Shown: positions 36,895-47,116 of the stretch, piece by piece | Numbering within the stretch: position 1 is the first letter of the stretch | How the letters are laid out: each line of letters starts with the position of its first letter | Source: Nymphaea colorata | Lineage: Eukaryota > Streptophyta > Magnoliopsida > Nymphaeales > Nymphaeaceae | DNA: 64,000 nt | Reading direction: 5' to 3' | NCBI RefSeq assembly: GCF_008831285.2 | Contig: NC_045142.1 | Location: 16,367,354-16,431,353, forward strand | Notes under the pieces: generated by a model | What the model was told of the DNA's origin: nothing | The model's input: only the letters and a program-made list of their open reading frames with translations | Databases searched by the model: none | Program-made: the position numbers and the translations under genes

Positions 36895-37506
36895 ATGGCG
36901 GGGAACGTAGCTCCTCTCCCAACGACGGTCCCTCCACCGCAGAGCGCCACTGCCGTCGCTGCTTCGCCGGCGGCCCGCGCCTTCTTCGCCCGCCTCTACG
37001 ACGGGGCCAGGGATGGCCTCTCGCAGCGCCGGCCATGGGCAGAGCTTGCCGATCGCAACCAGCTCGCGAAGCCTGAGTCCTTTGCGGAGGCAACTGGCCG
37101 GATCCGAAAGAATTGGACCTACTTCCGCGTCAACTACGTCATCCTCCTCGCCGCGGTGCTTGCCATCTCCCTCGTGGCCCATCCGGGTTCCCTTATCATC
37201 CTTGCCATGCTCCTCTCCGGCTGGATCTTCCTCTATCTTTTCCGCTCTGAGCCGCTTGTCCTCTTTGGCCGCACATATACCGATCGCGAGGTCCTCGGTG
37301 GCATGACTCTCTTCACCGTCATCGTCCTTTTCCTCACCTCCGTCGGATCCCTCCTCATCTCCGCCCTCATGTTTGGGGTCGCCATCATCTGCGCCCACGC
37401 TAGCTTCAGGGTCCCGGAGGATCTGTTCCTTGACGAACAGGAACCGACCGTGGGGTTCCTTTCCTTCCTTGGGGCTCCGGCATCCGTTGTCGCCACACAA
37501 GCCTGA
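36895..37506 (+). CDS. PRA1: PRA1 (prenylated Rab acceptor) family protein
   Basis: A single-exon frame of 203 residues, length typical of plant PRA1 proteins. After a Pro/Ala-rich N-terminus comes the conserved cytosolic segment RPWAELADRNQLAKP (46-60) running into RKNWTYFRVNY (71-81). Paired hydrophobic segments follow at about 81-95 with 99-116, and 135-150 with 151-167. The conserved tail motif HASFRVPEDLFLDEQ is at 168-182. PRA1 proteins sit in ER, Golgi and endosomal membranes, where they bind prenylated Rab GTPases and help vesicle traffic. The PRA1.B-type subfamily is likely but not certain. The ATG at 36895 is the first in frame after the GA-rich leader. GC-rich codon use contrasts with the AT-rich surroundings, as expected of a host gene. 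Confidence 0.95.
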   Translation: MAGNVAPLPTTVPPPQSATAVAASPAARAFFARLYDGARDGLSQRRPWAELADRNQLAKPESFAEATGRIRKNWTYFRVNYVILLAAVLAISLVAHPGSLIILAMLLSGWIFLYLFRSEPLVLFGRTYTDREVLGGMTLFTVIVLFLTSVGSLLISALMFGVAIICAHASFRVPEDLFLDEQEPTVGFLSFLGAPASVVATQA

Positions 37507-37730
37507 TACACCCGAAGGTTCATTCGGGCACAACATAAGAAAAGGGCTATAAGATATAGAATTAGAATCATAAATGTGGTTCGCATATCAAATTTTTTTG
37601 CTGTAGTTTGTCATATTATTATAATCGTTGCTGCTTGTTTCATCTGTTTCTGTGTGCCTTTAGGTGGATATTTCCGTTCTGTTGACGGATCAGATTAATT
37701 CATATTTTGAGAATTCTCCCTTGTGAATCT

Positions 37731-37736
37731 AATAAA
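37731..37736 (+). promoter_or_regulatory. Candidate poly(A) signal of the PRA1 gene
   Basis: AATAAA lies about 225 bases after the stop codon, a reasonable plant 3' UTR length. Confidence 0.45.
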
Positions 37737-38963
37737 ATTCAGATCTGTGTTTGCTGTGAATTTTTTTCTTTCTCCATTTAGAGGTTCTTGGCTGGATTTG
37801 TTTTGTGTGGCGTTTGTTGCAATTGGAATTAATGGGGCTTTCTTTCTTTCTTCTTCTCTTCTTTTCCGCCTCATCTTTTCATCTACAAGACTCTGTTATT
37901 GAACTTTCGATTACGGTTTTTCTGATCCTAAAAAGAGTACGGTTTTTTCTGATCCTAAAAAGAGATAGTTTATCTGTACTGATCCATTTCTTTCTCAATT
38001 AAGCAAATTAGAACGTTTCTGCGGATGGAGACTCTGTTAGGTGGGATCTCCTCTACGGCTAATCCTATTTACTTTCTTTTGATTTGTCGCAACTGGAATG
38101 TTCATTGGTCGTTTGCTTGATTGAATTTTGCTTTTGTTTCTTGGTGAATGTCTCCTGTTACTTTTTGCTTTCATTTTTCCTCTTATTTTCTCGGAGTTGT
38201 TCCTTCAATCCCTTACGATGATTAAAATGTAGAGACTGGAGTTGGAGTGTCTTTCTTGAAATTTCTTCATATCTTCTAAATGTAAATGCTTTCGATTCGG
38301 CCTTGCGGTAAGTGGCATCTAAGAAGTCGGTGATGGTGGCGAGAGAAACTTCGGGAGAAAGGGACCCGCTGTGAATGGTTCGTCGGTGGCCGGTGGGGGC
38401 CGATCAGCCGTAGGCTTCTCTGGCAAGCAGCTGCCTGGATCGGCTGACATCAATACAGGTCATCGGGAAGGTCAGTTATAGTGAGGGAAATCTCAGTTGT
38501 GGAAAGGGGAATTTTCCACCCTTGGGTGGTAGAGCAGCAGGCAATGAGCAGAAGTCAGGATTGACTGGAGAGTTTGTCAGCGGGACTGATGGATTCAATC
38601 GTCGGCTGGATTTTTAATTGTCGGTGGAACCCTACTACTTGGCGGGCTACTAACTTGGACAACAGCGTTCAGCATCTCCTGGGGAATGGAGCAAGTTAGG
38701 ATCTTCCAGATTTGATGGTGCCAGAGATTCAGACTTTCGATTGCGACCATCATATGTGGGAATTCAAGGCAGAAATTGGTGGATTCTATGTTATAGTGGC
38801 GGATCTAAGGAAGCATTGGGAGATGTTCTCAGGCGTCAAATCCGTGGCCTTTCTTAGAAGCTTATGTCTAATAAGAGCATCGGAAGTCAATTTTGAAAGT
38901 TATTGCTCGTTCTTGTTTGGTAGGAGGGAAAGGAAGAGAAAACAGAGGAAAGGGCAGATTATG
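37737..38963. other. Downstream flank of the PRA1 gene, no gene recognised
   Basis: T-rich 3' flank, then mixed sequence. Short open frames (for example 38712-38987) lack recognisable domains and run into the purine-rich element. Confidence 0.4.
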
Positions 38964-39585
38964 AGGTGTTTGGATAAAAGGAGGTGAAATGATCTAGCGG
39001 TTCTGTTTGGATGGGAGGAAAGGGAACGGGCGGAATCTGGAGGAAAGGGAACGGGCGGAATCTGGAGGAAAGGGAACGAAATATAAGTTGATTTGCAATC
39101 CTCCACAATTGGCGAGATTGAGAGGGAAAATTTGGCGGCCTCTTTGGATGTTTGGAGGGAGAGAAAGGAAAGGGAGGAGAGCGAGGGAAAAGAAATGAAA
39201 TGAGAAAAAAAAAAGGAGGGGAAGGGAAGGAAACAAAGAGGGAAAGAAAGCCAAAGAAAAGAAAAAAAAATAAATGATTATAAAACTTGTTTGGATAAAA
39301 AGGAATTGAAAGAAAATGAACTAACTTTTTTTTTCTATTCCAATCCTTCCCATTTTTGAGGGATTGGATGTACACTAAGTTATCATTTATTTTTTTCTTT
39401 TGTTTCGCTTGCAACTAAACATGTTTTTTTATTTTTTTGTTTTCTTTTCCTTCTTTCTTAATTAACCAACCAAACCAAACATAATATTGACTATCTTCTC
39501 CTTTTCTTTCCCCTCCTTTTCTTCCATTCAAACAAGCCTTTTCTTTCTTTCTTTTCATTTCCTTCCATCCAAACAAGCCTAAGAC
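38964..39585. mobile_element. Purine-rich/pyrimidine-rich foldback-like element
   Basis: The left half (to about 39310) is almost all purine on the plus strand. The right half (39320-39585) is mostly pyrimidine. The ends read TGTTTGGAT...GG and CCTTCCATCCAAACAAG, which are reverse complements, so the unit can fold into a long hairpin. It includes a 25-bp tandem repeat (39018-39078). Such TTGTTTGGATGGAAGG-ended repeats are common in plant genomes. All open frames across it (38959-39414 and others) are low-complexity translations. Confidence 0.55.
39018..39078 (+). repeat. 25-bp tandem repeat, about 2.4 units
   Basis: The unit AGGAAAGGGAACGGGCGGAA plus TCTGG occurs twice in succession, then a third partial unit (AGGAAAGGGAACG). 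Confidence 0.85.
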
Positions 39586-39589
39586 TTTT

Positions 39590-40982
39590 TTTATCAAAAC
39601 GACACATTTGCCATTTATTATTTTCTTTGGGCTGCGAGACATCTCCCTGCATGCAACTCTCTACAGGGCCTGTTCATTTGTTTTGAACACCATTGACGTT
39701 GTTCGGCTCGTTGAATTCTTCCTCAGCATCCGTCGTTCCTCTACATGTAAGCTGTTTCTCCGGTTCTCATCTCTGTCTCATTTTTGGCCCAGTTGGATTC
39801 TGCCGTAGATATCGATTTTAGTGAAGCTTGTAATATGGAGACGGCCCACCACTTTGTGTTTGGGTATTTTGGTGGCCCCACATCCTTGATTTTGTTGTGT
39901 TGCCCCCTTTCCTCCACCGCGTGTGATGAAGTTTCCATATGGAGGAACCCCTTTCGAAACTTAACCTACACTACTGCTTCTTTCATGCTTTTGTCAACTC
40001 TTTCTTGTCATCTTCTTTGCATGATTGAATTTCTTTCTTGTTAATAAATTTTGTTATGTTTGTACATGTTTCGAGCATGTTTATATGTTTGAAATAAGTT
40101 AGAATCTGCCTCTAAATGTATCATGGATCTGTTAAGGACATTATAATCATTGCTAATGTTTATGTAACTTTTTTTTTGTGGTGCTGTCGTTAACAACTAT
40201 ATTCATTAACAATTCATATTGCAGCGGATGTGAATCATCCTTAGTGAACAAATTTACTTTTGTAGTTGGCAAAGAGCACTTGTTCAATGATATAATATAA
40301 TAACTCACTGTGTAATTGGTGCATAGCTTGGCCTGTCCTAAGCATATATGTAGTCTAATTTATCACAGGTATTTGTTAGTGAGTACATGTTATAACTACA
40401 TTACAACTGACATGTGAGATATACATATACAAATATTGTTTTATAAGAAAGCGTCTCTTACATGACTGAATATATAGAACTTGAACCCACAACAAAAATA
40501 TGAGTACAAAATGTTGTAAATTATGATCCTACCAATCACTCTCTATCCTATCAACATCATGATCGAGAGGCACTGCCTTTCACCGAGTGACTACTTGAAA
40601 ATAAACATCAACGTTCAAGTATGATCTATCCGAAGGCCTGTAATGTATAATGCATAGTCCAAGCAAACAATAAGAGACAGGTAACATGTGTAAACTCAAA
40701 CATTATAATCCATTTGTATTGTGCATAAGATATTGCTAGAACAGCATGCATACCCATTTACATTGTTCTTAATACTGTGAGTCGACACATTCCCTAGTGT
40801 GTTGTACAAAGGTATACACAAGATTGTCATGCAGTTTACGGTTATCATACATAAACCTAGTCACCGAGGACAAAAGAATATAGGACAGCTCCAGCGTGAC
40901 TCCAAACTAGGTACTTAACTATAGCAGCAACAGCAGCACATCCAATATTCTATATTGGGACGGGCTCCTAGTAGTAGCCCGA
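39590..40982. other. Intergenic DNA, nothing assigned
   Basis: The open frame at 39784-40044 has no recognisable domain. The remainder is AT-rich. Confidence 0.35.
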
Positions 40983-41087
40983 GTGAGGGGCACTTTACAA
41001 AGTAGTTCGTTCTGGCTAAGTGAGGGGCACTTTACAAAGTAGTTCGCTCTGGCTAAGTGAGGAGCACTTTACAAAGTAGTTCGTTCT
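40983..41087 (+). repeat. 37-bp tandem triplication
   Basis: The units start at 40983, 41020 and 41057, each GTGAGG(G/A)GCACTTTACAAAG followed by TAGTTCG(T/C)TCT. The first two are complete with a GGCTAA spacer. The third ends at TTCT. Differences among units are one base each. Confidence 0.95.
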
Positions 41088-43087
41088 CAGTATCTATTTT
41101 TGGAATCTCGTCTTCTGCGCAGTCTATCTTACCCTTTTTATAGTGGGCTTGACTAGTTTACAGTAGGTGTAGTCTGTTCATGGTAAATGCTGCCCTAGGC
41201 CGTTATTCTCTGTTTATCTCGTGCTCAGACTCTTAACACAACACCAATATGCCACACAGATTCGCATCGCATTATACATTAAAATATACTAAAATGTACA
41301 GAATACATTTGTCATACAATGTCATGTTAAAGATTTGTAAGTGTGAAATTACGTCCATGCAAATATTGGTCCAACACCAGGTTGTCGGCACTTCAATCAT
41401 AATACAACACTTCTCGAAGCGGTCCACTCACAAGCATAACACAGTTATATTGTATGTGATCTCTATGTGAGATTATTATACATCAATCTGTGTAATCTTA
41501 AAATACGCAATGTTGCTAGTGCTCATTGAAAACTATATCACGCAATTCAGACACATAGTAAGATCATTTAACAGCTCGTAGGTCGGGAAATTAGAAAAAA
41601 TTGATTTTTCCTTAACATTAGAGGAGGGAATTAGCAATGTGCCCCCTGACGAAACACCCTGGAACAACAAAGTCGATTTCGTTTTCGTGTAGCTAATGCA
41701 AACGTTGGACGCAAGACAAGCAGAACAGACTGGACGTGAAACGGGAGGCATAAAATCCCAACCCGTTTTGCGATGCTCCGTCCTAAACCACGGAACAACA
41801 TTGAACGAACGCAAGTGCTGGCCATCTCTCTCATGCAATCGTACATGTGACTCTCCCTCTCACTCACTCTCACGCGCACCTAACAAGTCACATTATTCAA
41901 CTTTCCGATGAAGAATTCTGGCAAGCAGCAACCACATCGGTGGCAACTGATGGACAAGGGGTCATTTTCTGGCGACCAATGCCTGATTCACTATATCAAT
42001 ATTCAAGTAGGCCTTGTTTTCTCGTTTCCCTCTCTATCAATACCTTTCACTTCTGATTTCCGGTGGACTATAAAACCATGCTCCGATCGATCTCCAAAAG
42101 CCATCTCAAGACACACCCTGCAACTATGAGGAAAGGTCTATCGAGCTAATTTAGGTACATTGTTCTTAGCTATGTGTCACCCACCAAACGAGCTCAGATC
42201 TTGATTCTCTACAGTTCATTGGAAATCTCATTCCATTGCCTTTTCGACGAGCTATAGTTCGTTGCAATCGGAGCTTTTTCAATTAGAAATCGCCACTGAA
42301 AGTTGGCCGTTTGAGCGGTCTGTGCAGTCATGAGTCATGACTGGTAGTAATGCCTGTTAGGAACCCAGTTTGAAGGAGTAAACAGGCTCCAAATGAGGAG
42401 TTCTTAAACTCGTTGGATAGATCCTTTGATTGTCTTTCCAACTAGCCCAAGCTCGTCCCCATTGGAGTTTTCAGTCAGAAGTTATGAGCCGGAAAATGTG
42501 GCTAGCTAATCACAAGTGTAAATAAAAATCAAATGTTGAATAGAATGATCGTGTTGGACAACACGAGCAACAAAGGAAACGGTCACTATACCAAAAAAAA
42601 AGAGAAAAGGCTGGTGTCCTATTTTTAAAACTATCAAAACAGTCATGGTAAGATGAACATAAACAGTGATGGTAGGATGAACATGACAGATGGACATGAC
42701 AAAAGTTTGGTCTATTCTCTTAAAAAAAACTTATCAAACGACCTGTTAGAATTAAATTACACCCATCGGGATGGTTGCTTATTCGCCGTATTTGCTGACA
42801 TACTGATAAGGGTACAAATGTCAAGATGACAGCAGCACGTGCGTGTTTATGTGCATACCAGTAGGCAAAACGTTCATGCCTAGGCTTACAAGACATGGGC
42901 CAACCTAATCGGGCTATGGCCATGTCATGGCCTTCTAATGCCAGCCGGTCAAGCAGGCCATTGGCCATGGTCAATTTCGATTGGCAAAATGAAATCCATC
43001 TGAGCTCGTTAGCCGACTTAGTTGCATAAGTATGATGCAATCCATTACACACCAAATTGGCACTAAAGAGCCCTTAAGGAAATTAGG
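41088..43087. other. Intergenic DNA, nothing assigned
   Basis: Several mid-length open frames (41533-41911, 42720-43055) exist on both strands without a recognisable family. No transposon terminus is seen. Confidence 0.3.
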
Positions 43088-43380
43088 AGTTCGGGACTTC
43101 GTAAAAGTGTTCAAAATGAGTTGTTTTTTTTTTTAAATAAAAATGCCAATATGTAGAAGTAAAAAAATAGATGTCAATAATAGAATTTGGAACAAAAATT
43201 ACATGCCAAACTGTTTGTTGAGGATCTATGGGAAAAATGAGGGTTTGGGGCTTCATAAAAACACCTAAATTGAGCCATTTTTCCTTGAATAAAATATGAT
43301 AACACATAGAGCATGAAAATAGGCACTAATCTTAAAATTTGGTGTGCAATAATGCATGTTGCCATTTAAATTTAATCAAA
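43088..43380. repeat. Two diverged tandem units of about 150 bp
   Basis: The block 'ttcgggacttcgtaaaagtg' near 43090 is echoed by 'ttggggcttcataaaaacac' near 43245. Each is followed by a (C/G)A(A/G)TTG(T/A)(T/G)-like word, a T-run, 'aaataaaa', 'acat/atgtag', and 'caataatag'/'cactaatct'. Divergence is considerable. Confidence 0.5.
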
Positions 43381-43419
43381 ATACAAATTTTAATCATAAA
43401 ACCTTCGGGAAAGGCCACT

Positions 43420-45066
43420 TGATCAGGCCTCACTTCAGCCGGCCAATTTAACGTGCCAAAGTAGAGCCCGCACCAAAAACAACTTGGTGAGATGGCTCGT
43501 GCTACCTCGCCTCCTAGCAACTATACAAGAGTTGTCAGGCCGGACAGCAACCTCGACTAAAATTTTCCCTAAGACGAAGTACAAGACGGGGTTTACCCAC
43601 CCACAATGTTCAACTCAATACACAATACAAACTCAAGTGGACTTACAAATGTGTTCGATACAACTTAGCACTCAGCCTCACTCACAAACCATTGTGCCAT
43701 CATTCATTCATCCACATGGCCGAACCACACATGCAATCCCTAGTCATGCAAACCACACCCCTCCCTAGGATGGCTGGACAAAAGGTATGAGATGAGACTA
43801 AGCCTCCAACTCCAAGAGTCCTCGACTAGTCTCATAAACTCATTGGTCATAGCCACAAACCAACCAAAACCCAGTTTCTATAGGGTGATTGGATGATCTC
43901 ACCTACCAGGGCCTCGCTCAGCGTCTCCTCAATGCAGGATTCATCCATGTAGAGGTGAAACCGGCCCACGCGGACCTCTGCTTGATTGCTACTCAACGTC
44001 ACGATCCAGCTGCATCACTCGGCCTCCAGCAGCTAAAATAGGCGCAGATTGATGGCCCAAGCTAACAGCGTTTCTTTGGCTGCTACTGTCATGGAAGCCT
44101 GCTCTTGCAGGCACTTAGCACCGCGTCAAGTAATATCACTCATGACCGCCTCTGCTTGTTCGACTTCGCAGGTCAGAGCTTTGTTCTTCCTTTGCCAAGG
44201 AACTCGTGCACAACAATCAACACGCTGAAATCAACAAAAGTGCAAATCAATCACAGAATAACTCTACGAGAGCTCAGTGAGAAAATGCATCACTGAAAAA
44301 ACATGTAAATCCCAAATCTATAAGTACAATTTAGAGAAGCAATGGCTGAACATCGCCGGTGGTAACAGGTTTTCCTGGAATCACAGGCGGTGATGAAATT
44401 GTTTGTCGTTCTCTCCACACGGCATCAATTGTTCTAAAATTGCTCAGAGGGAATCCGAAGACATTTGGGATGACATTCTAACCTTGCTCGACATGTAAAT
44501 CACCGGAATTTGAAGACGCGACGTGGATTTGCCACCGTGAAATGGTCGTCCTCTTTGTTGTTCTCTGTCACAGCTGAACTTCGTTGACAACAGATTTTAC
44601 AAAAACACAAGCATCGATTGAGCTCATTCAACAATAATAAAATTCATCAAGAAATGTTTGAATAATTCACCAGAAGATAATGGATTCCAATTCCAAGCAG
44701 AAATTGGGTTGAAGTTGATGGAATGGCGATTGTCTTCCATCAGGTGCTCGGTTCTCCAGTGGAAGCTCTTCTCAGACAGAACGTATGAATTTCTCTCCAT
44801 AGTGCATCATTTTTAGCTCGAATGGGACATTCTTTGGCCACACAGGCACCACATGGATATTGTGAAGGAAATGGGATATTAGTCGGTCACTGGTTTCACT
44901 TTCGATGACCGGAATTTCAAGAAGTTGCTTGAGTTCCTCTTGCGACAGAGTTCCTCAAGCAGAACACACCGAGACCTCTCAGCACGTCAATTCTTTTCTC
45001 AATTTGATCCTCAATTAATCAAATAGTCACCGCAACTGAAAGGTGAAGGATTGGAAAGATGTTCGG
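43420..45066 (-). repeat. Gypsy-family LTR sequence (element X), left part
   Basis: This matches, in the same orientation, 50381-51835 and 58930-61440, and in opposite orientation 54480-56671 and about 57050-58630. The inverted copy at 56671 is followed by an initiator-Met-like primer-binding site. That marks this sequence as LTR, and here it reads on the minus strand. The left edge TGATCAGG at 43420 is placed by comparison with that copy. The open frame at 43484-43768 is LTR sequence with a counterpart in the inverted copy (56632-56342) and is not a gene. Confidence 0.7.
43612..45066 (-). repeat. 1455-bp direct duplication, copy 1
   Basis: It aligns without net length change to 50381-51835 (also 1455 bp), with roughly 25 differences spotted by eye. 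Its right edge is exactly the left edge of the hAT transposon. Confidence 0.93.
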
Positions 45067-45195
45067 CCGGGTCCGGGTTGAAGGTTTTCACTATCGGGCT
45101 TACCTTTACTGAGCCCGGCCCGGCGCGATATCTTAACGGGCCGGGCCTGGTTATCACTTCTAAGCCCGGCCCGACCCGGCCCGACGGGCCTGTTA
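45067..45195 (+). repeat. hAT left terminal region, truncated
   Basis: GC-rich sequence with repeated GGGCCGGGC/GCCCGGCCC words, mirroring the right end. The outermost TAGGCCTGGGCATC present at the right end is missing here. Confidence 0.75.
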
Positions 45196-47116
45196 GGTCA
45201 TTGAGTCATTCGATAGATTTTTCATTTTAATTTTTTTCTCACTCCTTTCTCTCCTCCTGCCCCCTTCCTGATTCCTCCTCGTCGCATTTGGCAGAGGCTG
45301 TTGTGCTGCACCGTCACCACCATCACCGTCTCCTCTCCAGTCTCCACCACTGGGCCAGGGCCACCATCGGTCCATCGCCCTTTCGCCGCTCCGCCACTAC
45401 CGTCGCCATTTTGCTTTGTGAGGGTACACGTCTTTTATCCCTTTTCTTCTGTTTTGCTCTTAGCAATAGACATGTTATTTTTCTTTTGCCTGTTTTCCCA
45501 TTCCAAATCTCAATGCACTGCCTGCCTTGGCGCCTGCAGCCTGCTGACTGCGAGAGAATGAGTTTGCTGCAGCCCAAGGTACGACCCCCCTCTGTTTTCC
45601 TAGACATTTGGTCTTCCTTCTCTTCACTCTCCTTCATGTGCACCTTCATGCTTCTTGGGATGGAGATGCATTGGTTTTTGCCGTGTAGATTGTCACTACA
45701 ATCTATATTGGTTTGATTGTTCTTTTGAATCAGTAGATGGGTCTTTCAAATCTGATGTTGTTAACGCCTACCTACATAAAGATTTTCGAATACGAAGAGA
45801 TCATCTGGTTATGGATGGGGCTGTGCTTGAAAACAACTACCAATCCATTACTGTGGGAACTTCCAACCATGTTAGATAGAACAGAGAAAGTAGGCAGAGT
45901 TGAAGCCCTTCAAATTTGCATTCCTTTTAGCACTTTGATTAATTTTGCTGGTCTTCGTGATGTTTGGCAGATCAATTCCAGTTTACTAATAATAATATGT
46001 TCTGCATAGGCAAGAGGTGTTTTACTGTTTTCCGAACTTTCAAGCATTGGAATTTGCAGCTAAAATTCGAAATATGATGACTGCCTGATGCTTAAACCGG
46101 ATGAGTAAGGTGGGCCAATTTCTGAGTTCTTGGAATAAATCTGTTAATGGCAGAATGGATTTGACTGTAATCAACACTGATATTGCTATGACAGTGTTGT
46201 CAACTCACAGGCTGAAATGGAACCCATCTCTAATGGGTTTGTCTCCTCCTGTTTTGGATTAAGGAACAATAAGAAATCCATTTTTGTGGGGACTGTGGTG
46301 TAATCGCTGAAAAGAGACATAACATAAGAAGTTAGTTTGTAACTTTGTATGTGTGTATGTGTGTGTGGAAGAGGAAGAGAGGGAGATGGTTTCTGATTTC
46401 TAAAACATGAACAGTGCAAGTAGTTGCGTGTGCTCATGTCCTTGGTAGTCCTTTGTTAGTTTGTTTTCTTATTTTTATATATATTTTCTTGTACTTGCTA
46501 TGCTTTTTAGATTATTTATCTTTAATGGATAAAATATAAATCTTTGCTTCAAGTACACTTGTTTACGATAGCCTTATCCTTGTTTACATCAATGTCATCA
46601 AGAATTCAAATTTTAGCTTAAATGAAGTTATTTATCAATCATTTGTATTATCTAGTCTTTTGGCTTGTTTCCCAACAAGTATTTCTATTTTTAAGTTGTT
46701 CTTATTGAAGCTTGCAATGTAAACTAGAATTACTAATAACTTGCTCCTACCATTCATATTTATTTATAGCCAAACAATGTGCTGTTTCAAAAGTTGTTCT
46801 CATTGAAGCTTGCAATGTTTCAGGTTTGATCGTGAGTGGAAGAAAATTGAAGCATTTGTCAGCTCAAAAACATGAAATCCAAGTTTGTACTGTGTAGTTC
46901 AATATTTTTCTTATTTATGGCACTAGAAATACTTTAGCCTAGACCATTTTGTCAATGAATCTTGATGCATTTTGAATATGAACTGCATGGGTTTTTGTAA
47001 TATGATGGCTGCCACAGTTTTTTGATGCATGTCTATGAAACTTGTGAGAATTTTTGTAATTGGTTTCCTTATGACTCTATGTTTAGGTTGTTCGGATTTC
47101 ATTCAAATAGTAAGTC
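45196..47116 (+). other. hAT leader region upstream of the transposase
   Basis: C/T-rich sequence (45230-45600) is followed by AT-rich DNA. It may contain noncoding 5' exons or unrecognised captured DNA; open frames at 45288-45716 and 45737-46009 have no assignable domain. The 27-base word 'agttgttct(t/c)attgaagcttgcaatgt' is repeated at about 46693 and 46791. Confidence 0.45.

Noticed and set aside
36892-37536. 214-residue minus-strand open frame
   Set aside because: It is the exact antisense shadow of the GC-rich PRA1 gene, with Gly/Glu/Asp-rich low-complexity sequence.
38959-39414. 151-residue minus-strand frame and overlapping frames
   Set aside because: Translations of a purine/pyrimidine tract; no domain and extreme Phe/Pro/Ser bias.
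40983-41087. CRISPR-like array
   Set aside because: Units are contiguous tandem repeats without unique spacers, and the genome is a plant nuclear genome.
45288-45716. Protein-coding gene in the hAT leader
   Set aside because: His/Ser/Leu-rich frames in several phases over C/T-rich leader DNA; no family recognised.
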